From the NCBI GenBank assembly GCA_963576475.1, contig OY754981.1:15012716-15076715 (forward strand): 64,000 nucleotides of DNA, written 5' to 3'. Made by a program: the position numbers and the translations under genes. The notes below the pieces were generated by a model. That model made no database searches and was not told the origin of the DNA. It saw nothing but the letters and a program-made list of their open reading frames with translations. Positions 59,001 to 64,000 of this stretch are shown here, piece by piece (the stretch's first letter is position 1; the number at the start of each line of letters is the position of its first letter). This DNA comes from Molanna angustata. Lineage: Eukaryota > Arthropoda > Insecta > Trichoptera > Molannidae.

Positions 59001-61810
59001 CCCAGGTATGTGAATGATTCAACGGCTTCTAGCTGATGGGTTCCCACTGATATTGACTCGTTTCTTACGGTGATGCTATTCAGTGATGCTTTTCTTGTTG
59101 CCATGTATTTTGTCTTTGAAGCGTTGATCTTTAGACCCATGTTATTGGCTGCAGACTCAAGTCTCAAGAAGTTATCCTTCATGCAAGGCAACGTTCTAGA
59201 TATAATATCGATATCGTCTGCATATGCAAGTAATTGACTCGACTTTCTGAAAATTGTTCCTGTTGTCTCTATGCCTGAGTCTCTAACAGCTCTTTCCAGG
59301 ACAATATTAAATAACAAGCATGCCAATGCATCGCCTTGTCGGAGCCCTCTATATGTTGTGAACTGTTCCGAGGTGCTACACTGTATTTTTACACTGCAGT
59401 ATGTATTGGACATGGTCATTCCGACAAGGCGCACAAGTTTAGGGGGGATGGCCAACTCCATCATTGCCTCGTGGAGCTTAATTCTGTTGACACTGTCATA
59501 TGCAGCCTTGAAGTCCACAAACAGGTGATGTGTTTCAACATTATGCTCCAGCGTTTTTTCGAGTATCTGCCGCAGTGTGAATATTTGGTCAATGGTTGAC
59601 CTACCCGGTCGGAATCCACTCTGATATTGTCCCACCATTTCCTCCACAAATGGGAGTAATCTCGTGAATAGGATTCCAGCAAGTACTTTGTATGCTGTGC
59701 ACAACAGTGTGATACCTCGGAAGTTTGAGCAGTTCAGAGCATCCCCTTTCTTATGCAAGGGACGGATCAGGCCATTATCCCAGTCTCTTGGCATTATTTC
59801 GGTTTCCCATATTTTATGGATGATTTGATGAACCCTTGAAGCTGCCCTGCTGCCACCATATTTTAATAGTTCAGATGGTATATCATCGCAGCCTGGAGAC
59901 TTATTATTTTTAAGACATTTTATTGCTCTGATAGTTTCATCCAGAGTGGGTTCCGGCACATCTCCGAAATCTGCATTTGCTGTTGTTATAAATTCTGGCT
60001 CCTCCGGTGTGGTGTGTTCCCCCTCATTGAGCAGCTCATTAAAATGCTGTGCCCATCGCTTCAGTATATCGTCTCTATCATTAAGAATTTCTCCTTCCTT
60101 GCTTCTGCATGCTGTTGTTCTTGGCTTGAATTCTTTCCTTTGCTGGTTTATTGCCCTATAAAACTTTCTGCATTCACTCTGGGTGTTCAATATTTCGAGT
60201 TCTTGTAGTTTTGTTCTTTCGTACAATCTCTTTTTGGATCTATGGAGCTGCTTTTCTTGTCTTCTTTTGGCTTTGTATTCTTCTTCTGTGCCCCTAGTGC
60301 TTCTTTGCTGCATTCGATGGTAGGCTCTGTTTTTCTCTTTTGAGAAAATTGACTCGTACCTAATGCGATTTATCGTCGTAATGATTAAATACAGTTTATG
60401 GTGAAAGCAATTGACTTCTAAATCTATGGTTTCCTAGGTTTAAGGCATGATTTACCATACGCTGCAAAAGATATTAACACCACCCCCAGATGATAATACA
60501 TATCTACTTATAATTTCTAAAAATAAACCTAACTACCGCTTTCCAAAAATCAGGCGTCTTTGTGGATCCTTCGTAGACTATAGCAATTATACTGTAGGTA
60601 TTTCGTGAATTGGAAAGAAATTATTAAATTATCGGTGTTATGAATAAACGCTTTATGAAGCCTAGTTCCATTTTATTAAATACATATTTAATCACAAAGA
60701 ATTTATTATTAGTAATAGAATAACGCTTTCTTTGAATATAATTATAAAATTCTATTCAAAGAAAGTTATTATCAATTTATAATTTTGACCGTCTCTTTTG
60801 AGATCTTTTAATATTATAAATATTCAAGTTATTTTTTGCACAAAAGACTCCTTTGTCAATTATTCAGAGCAGTATTAATACGTATAGATCTAATATTAGA
60901 AACAGTAATGATAAAAAAAAACCTACACGAATTTCAATTGAGTAAATTCTAAAGAAGAAAACTCACTCAAAGCGATTTGCGCCATCTTTGTATTTCACTT
61001 CTGACAGTAAATAGGTATGAAAGAGCAATACTTATTCGAGTAAAAAATTCAAAACACGAATAATAGTCATTCTCATCTTCCAGTAAATAATAAAAATAAT
61101 ATTAAATGGACGATTTATACAGCGCCATTTTTGTGTATTCACTTCAAGGGCACTCGATAGCACTATATATAATTTGGACATAAGTTGTTCAATAGCTATT
61201 TAATGGTTTAGAATAAAATTAAGATCTATATTCGCCCACAGAACATTTTAGCATCATTTCATAAATGCTCAATGATGTCACCAACCATTGTGACATAGTG
61301 AAAAGTCTTATATATGGGTTCGATTCCTAGCAAAGGAAAAATGTAGGGTGCAAGTAATTATTTCCAATAAAATGAATCCTAAAAACCTTCTTTTCAATAA
61401 CCTGAAGGTCTATTCAAAAGAAGAAGAAGAAGAAGAAAATGAATCCTAAGTTTTTAGGACAAATTCTATATTATTAAAAATTATATCCTACGTATTTGAA
61501 ACAAAATTCCCGTAATTGTCTAAATGCTTTCGAATAGATTTAAAAATTTTCACAAAATTATGCACATACATATATTAAAAAAACGGTGATAATTGAATGC
61601 GGTGGCTAACCCACAATGATCTCAAATACCTATGAACCTACAATACTGTTGGTAAAGAATAAAAATTTTGTTTTATGTAAGTATTTTTATATGCACATTG
61701 CACATAGAACTGAATGTGATTGAATTTAAATTATGCAGAGGAGTGTTTCAGATGGGTCGCCGCTTCTCCCTGCACTGCTGGTTACCAGAAGATAGACCAT
61801 CAGGGTCTCA
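46888..61810 (+). CDS. Large host gene, six exons, incomplete at both ends; Ser/Asn-rich scaffold-like protein
   Basis: The exons 46888-47031, 47172-51646, 51870-52541, 53041-53376, 56882-56979 and 61752-61810 join in one frame with GT/AG introns and matching phases (2, 1, 1, 1, 0, 2). They encode about 1,928 residues, or about 1,911 if exon 4 starts at 53092. The protein is mostly low-complexity Ser, Asn, Glu and Lys. Ordered-looking pieces are RRRYSVPETVMRKYKLAQQ near the start of the visible part, a very basic coiled-coil-like stretch (50071-50230), three short amphipathic helices, and a Cys-rich knot in exon 4. No catalytic domain is visible. The acceptor at 46888 shows that more exons lie upstream, and the donor at 61811 that more follow. 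I do not recognise the family. A C-terminal tail of a KIF26/CG14535-like kinesin or an anchoring scaffold are weak ideas. Six exons holding frame over 15 kb argue strongly for a real gene. Confidence 0.85.
47172..51646 (+). CDS. Exon 2, giant 4.5-kb exon
   Basis: The acceptor TTATTTTATTTCAG ends at 47171, and the first base completes the Lys codon from exon 1, giving KYKLAQQKSDSEESEVGSAP. The frame stays open for 1,491 codons and would stop at 51706 without the donor GTATAT at 51647 (phase 1). Contents in order: an Arg/Pro-rich start with LLRRLWGRQGG; a Cys pair in CEACKRLSDKN; Ser/Thr-rich 47640-48300; PKA-type site KKRRQSLCIY; helix YVSNILIDSLN (48775-48807); VPRFSAIPHSESMEV; an acidic Ser cluster; the basic KIKERLAKRQQKRELRKEHY region; helix GLVEQVVDKIRK; helix QLIANILIDAFN (50947-50982); and ATSPIP repeated twice near the end. 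The opposite-strand 157-codon frame is a shadow. Confidence 0.9.
51870..52541 (+). CDS. Exon 3
   Basis: The acceptor TTTTTTTTTAAG ends at 51869, and the first two bases complete a Gly codon with the G of exon 2, giving GSPPSSNNPSGREVIEKISR. It continues with APPSQRVLRTM, SPPKKISARSLDTEKNNNNS, SDTSSGSDSEVTVTCPALVP and RWLPPSSLRYRRTVNRRNQR. The donor GTAACA at 52542 leaves phase 1. The frame would stop at 52585 without splicing. It has the same disordered Ser/Lys/Asn style as exon 2. Confidence 0.87.
53041..53376 (+). CDS. Exon 4, Cys-rich
   Basis: Two acceptors keep the frame: 53041 (after TATGGTTGAAG) and 53092 (after ACTATACCTTCAG, stronger polypyrimidine). I prefer 53041 because it adds GGWSVTLAGSCYTTIPSD, which looks protein-like. 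The shared part reads VEMKVVFPKNKQQATSQSDS then GLGEEHNHRKPSSG, a Cys cluster CCKKCGTGDATCKNC with NCKCLSG, and LLPTLGRRSNKSTPLTHSG. The donor GTAAAA at 53377 leaves phase 1. The cluster of seven cysteines in CC-x2-C-x6-C-x2-C and C-x-C spacing could bind metal. Confidence 0.75.
54572..54631. repeat. Perfect 27-bp hairpin with 6-nt loop
   Basis: ATAACCGAGAGATTAGAATA plus ATATGTA (54572-54598) is exactly complementary to 54605-54631, with GGTATG between. It lies in intron 4 of the host gene. The perfect stem argues against a typical animal microRNA precursor, which usually has mismatches and a longer loop. Confidence 0.9.
54974..55255. mobile_element. Foldback/TIR element, copy 2 (282 bp, short loop)
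   Basis: ATTTTTACTGACAAACTTTT with GAGACGAAGTTGGGATATT on the left pairs with the complement on the right (AATATCCCAACTTCGTCTC and TTTGTCAATAAAAAT). Inner arms GGTTTACGTGATCACTTTAT pair with ATAAAGTGATCACGTAAACC. It is related to 42388-42800. There is a ~20-base gap in the right arm and no coding content. Confidence 0.82.
55515..55935. mobile_element. GC-rich ~420-bp repeat-like element with short terminal inverted repeats
   Basis: The left end CAAACACCCCGCC and the right end GCGGGGTGTTG share an inverted ACACCCCGC, with GCAAA just outside both ends as a possible target duplication. The palindrome GCCGGCC-GCTGATC-GGCCGGC lies at 55555-55576. Composition is much richer in GC than the intron around it. 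It could be a solo LTR or a MITE; no second copy is in the window. Confidence 0.45.
56140..56352 (-). mobile_element. tRNA-derived SINE, copy 2
   Basis: On the minus strand it starts GTCGGCCTTCGTGGCTCAGT with an A box in TGGCTCAGTCAG. A B box follows in GGTCCCGGGTTTGATTCCCG, then the same body as copy 1 (GTCTCCAGAATGTGGCAACT, GTTAGTTGCCCGAGAAGC). It lies in antisense inside intron 4. Confidence 0.78.
56882..56979 (+). CDS. Exon 5
   Basis: The acceptor TTATATTTTTACAG ends at 56881. Joined to the G of exon 4 it reads ESLEQINMLTKKYNYLPEVN then IKKNRTKKNSSIQ. The donor GTAAAT at 56980 leaves phase 0. It is Lys/Asn-rich and could extend a short helix. The phase match with exon 4 supports it. Confidence 0.75.
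57290..57500 (+). mobile_element. Second SINE type, tRNA-like head with deletion
   Basis: CGCGATGGCAGAGCGTTTAG carries an A-box-like string, and CTAGTTCGAATCCTGCC carries a B box; GGTCGA and TCGACC could pair as an acceptor stem. The anticodon region is absent between them, so it is not a tRNA gene. The body downstream is not the same as the other SINE. Confidence 0.5.
58070..58270 (+). repeat. Degenerate ~36-bp tandem repeat, about five to six units
   Basis: Variants of AATAAAACATTGGTTTTAGT with TTCACTGTTATTAG recur at roughly 58075, 58108, 58142, 58178, 58211 and 58247. There is no coding content. Confidence 0.75.
58404..60344 (-). mobile_element. 5'-truncated RTE LINE with 13-bp target-site duplication
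   Basis: AAAATTGACTCGT stands at 58391-58403 and at 60345-60357, exactly bracketing the insert. On the minus strand the element begins inside the polymerase and ends GCGCCATTGCTGATGATGA, a (TGA)n tail. The intact duplications and the uninterrupted frame point to a fairly recent arrival in this intron, antisense to the host gene. Confidence 0.93.
58421..60313 (-). CDS. RTE-type reverse transcriptase, uninterrupted but lacking the endonuclease
   Basis: 630 codons from the first Met, and about 10 more upstream up to the truncation, have no stop. Domain order: basic N-terminal helix (residues 1-60); fingers with KSPGCDDIPSELLKYGG (138-154), PLHKKGDALNCSNFRGITLL (185-204) and QSGFRPGRSTIDQI (231-244); motif A HLFVDFKAAYDSV (263-275, Asp 267); motif B GLRQGDALACLLFN (323-336); motif C LLAYADDIDII (361-371, Asp 366-367); motif E SFTYLGSLVT (433-442); and a thumb/C-terminus with RPVMTYASECWTL and RLRWLGHVCRMED. 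The endonuclease that full RTE proteins carry at the N-terminus is missing through truncation, so autonomous movement is not expected. The Met is just the first in frame, not a natural start. Confidence 0.9.
   Translation of the reverse strand: MQQRSTRGTEEEYKAKRRQEKQLHRSKKRLYERTKLQELEILNTQSECRKFYRAINQQRKEFKPRTTACRSKEGEILNDRDDILKRWAQHFNELLNEGEHTTPEEPEFITTANADFGDVPEPTLDETIRAIKCLKNNKSPGCDDIPSELLKYGGSRAASRVHQIIHKIWETEIMPRDWDNGLIRPLHKKGDALNCSNFRGITLLCTAYKVLAGILFTRLLPFVEEMVGQYQSGFRPGRSTIDQIFTLRQILEKTLEHNVETHHLFVDFKAAYDSVNRIKLHEAMMELAIPPKLVRLVGMTMSNTYCSVKIQCSTSEQFTTYRGLRQGDALACLLFNIVLERAVRDSGIETTGTIFRKSSQLLAYADDIDIISRTLPCMKDNFLRLESAANNMGLKINASKTKYMATRKASLNSITVRNESISVGTHQLEAVESFTYLGSLVTADNNTSAEIRARLAAANRCYYGLLKHLRSRLISRKTKTLIYKTLLRPVMTYASECWTLTKKDENALLVFERKILRKIFGPTCEGGSWRIRFNHELEIMYGEPNVVQYIKIQRLRWLGHVCRMEDNRVPKKVLDTCPEGRRSRGRPRMRWLDDIEGNIRAIGQTNWRRLAVDRAGWRQFLEEAKARTGL
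61383..61435 (+). mobile_element. 53-bp micro-insertion with (GAA)n tail and 14-bp target-site duplication
   Basis: AAAATGAATCCTAA occurs at 61369-61382 and 61436-61449. Between them are 53 bp ending in five AAG/GAA triplets, the tail type of RTE elements here. It reads as an extreme 5' truncation. Confidence 0.8.
61752..61810 (+). CDS. Exon 6 (last one recognised)
   Basis: The acceptor GAGTGTTTCAG ends at 61751 and the donor GTAAGT begins at 61811. In phase 0 it reads MGRRFSLHCWLPEDRPSGS and ends in CA of the next codon. Reading from the earlier AG at 61735-61740 gives a stop in phase 0, which favours 61752. RRFSLH is a basophilic-kinase-type site. The donor shows that the gene continues to the right. 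No further exon could be called before 64000. Confidence 0.62.
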
Positions 61811-61954
61811 GTAAGTACCCTTACAAAATTCTTACAAACTTGTCGAGTCAATAAGTACCTAAAGTGAAAATCAGATGTATGAAAAAAAAACAACATGCAT
61901 TTTAAATTATAAACCCAAAGCGATTGAATGTATTGAGACTTTGTATATTATCAA

Positions 61955-62300
61955 TCAATCAATCAGTGGCGCTACAACCCATCGTGGGTCCTGGCCTCCT
62001 CCAGAAGCTCCCTCCACCCCTCCCTGACCATCGCTTTCTGCCGCCAATTCACAACGCCCACGATCCGCAAGTCCCTCTCTGCTCCATCTAACCATCTCAG
62101 CTTTGGCCAACCGACCCTTCTTCTGCCCATTGGTCTTGTAACGAATATCCTTTTTAGTGGAAAGGGTTTCGTCCATTCTCGCTACGTGACCCAGCCATCG
62201 GAGCCGACATATTTTGATGTACCTACTGGGTAACGTGTACATCTGAGTACAACTGGTACAGTTCGTGGTTGTACTTGATACGCCAGGCTCCAGGCTTCAG
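61955..62300 (-). pseudogene. RTE-type LINE C-terminus
   Basis: The minus strand reads YIKICRLRWLGHVARMDETL with frameshifts, then, in the other frame, WPKLRWLDGAERDLRIVGVV and NWRQKAMVREGWRELLEEAR. The plus-strand start ATCAATCAATCAATC at about 61950 is its (TGAT)n-type tail. It lies inside the intron after exon 6. Confidence 0.75.
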
Positions 62301-62345
62301 GCTCTTTGTATATTATATGTACCCAATATTCGACACGGATTGTTT

Positions 62346-62703
62346 TAAAACAATATTTCCTGCCTAACTACCATATTCATTAATCCACTACCAATTTAAA
62401 ACAATATTTCCTGCCTAACTACCATATTCATTAATCCACTACCAATTTCAAACAATATTTCCTGCCTAACTACCATATTCATTAATCCACTACCAATTTA
62501 AAACAATATTTCCTGCCTAACTACCATATTCATTAATCCACTACCAATTTAAAACAATATTTCCTGCCTAACTACCATATTCATTAATCCACTACCAATT
62601 TAAAACAATATTTCCTGCCTAACTACCATATTCATTAATCCACTACCAATTTAAAACAATATTTCCTGCCTAACTACCATATTCATTAATCAACTACCAA
62701 TTT
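62346..62703 (+). repeat. 51-bp minisatellite, seven units
   Basis: CAATATTTCCTGCCTAACTA recurs at 62351, 62402, 62453, 62504, 62555, 62606 and 62657, exactly 51 bp apart. The units also hold TCATTAATCCACTACCAATT and are nearly identical, differing by a few bases (TTTCAAAC in one, ATCAACTACC in the last). Confidence 0.95.
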
Positions 62704-62859
62704 CTTCGCCTTAATGGTTTCTATCTATACCTAATATCCTCCACTCTCAAAATGATTTCAAATTTATTACTATTTTTAATTTATACTTACTAGCAGAAAT
62801 CATCCTAATGATTGCGTGGAATGCCCCGTAAGCTATAAAAAAAATAGTCAATCAACAAT

Positions 62860-63140
62860 GGCTCTACAGCCCGTTGTGTGCCTTCGTCACCATATTCATA
62901 TATCCTGGCATGCACTCCTTCAATTCCTCATGCCAAGTCCCGCTGCACTCCATCCAACCATAGAAGTTTGGGTCTGCCAACGCTACGTCAACCTTGAGGC
63001 GTCTCATGAATAATCATTTTTGGTTTTTCTTTTCTTCAATGATTCTTACTATATGCCCGTCCCATCGCTGTCTTCCTATTTGTATGAACTGTACGATGTT
63101 TGGTTGATCATAAATGTTGTAGACTTCTTCATTGTAGGTA
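62860..63140 (-). pseudogene. Decayed RTE-type LINE scrap
   Basis: The minus strand gives VYNIYDQPNIVQFIQIGRQR then WDGHIVRIIEEKKN and, after a stop, RRLKVDVALADPNFYGWMEC. These align with the E-L-Y-x-x-Y-x-x-P-N-I-V-Q-x-I and R-W-x-G-H parts of the RTE copy at 58404-60344. It is badly mutated. Confidence 0.65.
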
Positions 63141-63519
63141 TAGCATACTCCAAACTCCTTTATTCATAAATAAGTCCATAATCCTGTAGGTTTTAACTGG
63201 GGTAAATCTTAGAATAACGAGTTATTTATAAAATAAATATAAAAACAATATGTTTTCTAAAATATTTTACAAATATAAACACAAATAATATTAAAACTAC
63301 ACAATGCGGGTTGATGCCAATAATATTAGTTTTTGTGCACTTCGTACACATAACTTTTCCACATTTTTTTCCTTTTAAAGCCGACAATCTACGGGCGCTT
63401 TTGACGAGCCTGTACTAAAGCATTTTATACTGTACCTACAGCATTTGTGTTAATACCATAATATTGTTCTTTTACATATTTTATAATTTTTGTTGTAATT
63501 TAGATTTTATTCTTCTATT

Positions 63520-63960
63520 AGCTGACCCGACAGACGTTGTCCTGCCCGAACTATTTGTGAAACAAAAAATATACGTAACATAATATATTTGAATCATATG
63601 GATGTTATTATTCGCTGATTAAACTTACATTTTCTTGTTCGATGAGCCGCTAAATACCTTGAGGTTAGATTGATTGTCATTTCGTATATAATTGCAATAC
63701 AGCATATGTTCTTAGTGTTGTCAGATGGAGACATTCCTAATTCGACATTAGCGCCACTTATTAATTATTAATTTGTAGTTATAAAAAAATCATGTTTTTT
63801 ATTTTGCTTTTATTATATTAATGTTTAAAATTCCATTTTGCGAATCTAAACCATTTAGGGACTCACACAAATACACACGAAATTACATCAAAATCGGTTC
63901 AGCCGTTTAGGAAGAGTTCAGTGACATACACACGTACAGAAGAATTATATATACAAAGAT
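63520..63960 (+). repeat. Dispersed repeat, ~440 bp
   Basis: It begins AGCTGACCCGACAGACGTTG TCCTGC and ends AATCGGTTCAGCCGTTTAGG with ACATACACACGTACAGAAG and ATTATATATACAAAGAT. I recall these end strings from repeats common in many insect genomes, but cannot name the family by reading. No coding frame was found. Confidence 0.55.
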
Positions 63961-64000
63961 ATAAGTTAAGATAGTGCACTGGTGGAATATCATGGATCCG

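Larger units (their letters stand above)
56980..61751 (+). other. Intron 5, 4.8 kb, with RTE insertion and minisatellite
   Basis: It holds a SINE-like unit (57290-57500), a degenerate ~36-bp tandem block (58070-58270), the RTE copy (58404-60344) and a 53-bp micro-insertion (61383-61435). A 13-bp inverted pair CTTTCTTTGAATA/TATTCAAAGAAAG lies at 60726-60765. The rest is AT-rich with no exon recognised. Confidence 0.6.
61811..64000 (+). other. DNA after exon 6, probably intron
   Basis: The GTAAGT donor at 61811 implies intron through at least the next exon, which was not found. Besides the RTE scraps, the 51-bp minisatellite and the dispersed repeat, it is AT-rich without recognised function. 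Confidence 0.5.

Overview
The window looks like nuclear DNA from an insect. It is AT-rich, full of decayed non-LTR retrotransposons (RTE-type, R1-type, I/jockey-type), and carries tRNA-derived SINEs, TIR and foldback elements, microsatellites and minisatellites. One large gene with spliceosomal introns occupies the right-hand quarter. The order is uncertain. The RTE elements, the tRNA-SINE heads and the frequent TAGGTACC-type strings would fit Hemiptera or Lepidoptera, and I could not settle it by reading. Nothing bacterial, viral or organellar was seen.

Layout. 1-10.6 kb: fragments of several LINEs, two partial copies and one long copy of a TIR-bounded family (TIR ATCCAACTGTCGAT, called family T here), a SINE, and the 3' end of an R1-type element. 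10.6-23.8 kb: two longer 5'-truncated R1-type copies with clear target-site duplications (one nested in another LINE), a strong foldback, a THAP zinc-finger relic, a 607-bp TIR element and more LINE ends. 24.0-26.0 kb: a minisatellite of 125-bp units with a higher-order period of four units. 26-36 kb: TIR elements and LINE relics, one TIR element carrying an RNase H piece. 36.0-38.4 kb: an almost perfect tandem duplication (period 1163 bp) containing an RTE pseudogene and breaking inside a foldback. 38.4-46.9 kb: AT-rich DNA with a LINE insertion, foldbacks and a decayed RT/RNase H LINE.

46.9-61.8 kb: six exons of one plus-strand gene, all joining in frame. They encode about 1,910-1,930 residues of a largely disordered, Ser/Asn-rich protein whose second exon is about 4.5 kb. 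The gene is open at both ends, so its first and last exons lie outside the window or were not recognised. I do not recognise the family firmly. A C-terminal tail of a KIF26/CG14535-type kinesin is one weak idea. A kinase-anchoring scaffold is another, because three amphipathic helices resemble PKA RII-binding helices. Its introns hold hairpins, a foldback, a GC-rich repeat, two SINEs, an almost intact RTE reverse-transcriptase copy with target-site duplications, and minisatellites.

The transposable elements appear independent of the host gene. The RTE, R1-type and I/jockey enzymes would have worked by target-primed reverse transcription, and most copies here are 5'-truncated and dead. The best candidates for something undescribed are the large host protein, the higher-order minisatellite and the foldback-associated tandem duplication.
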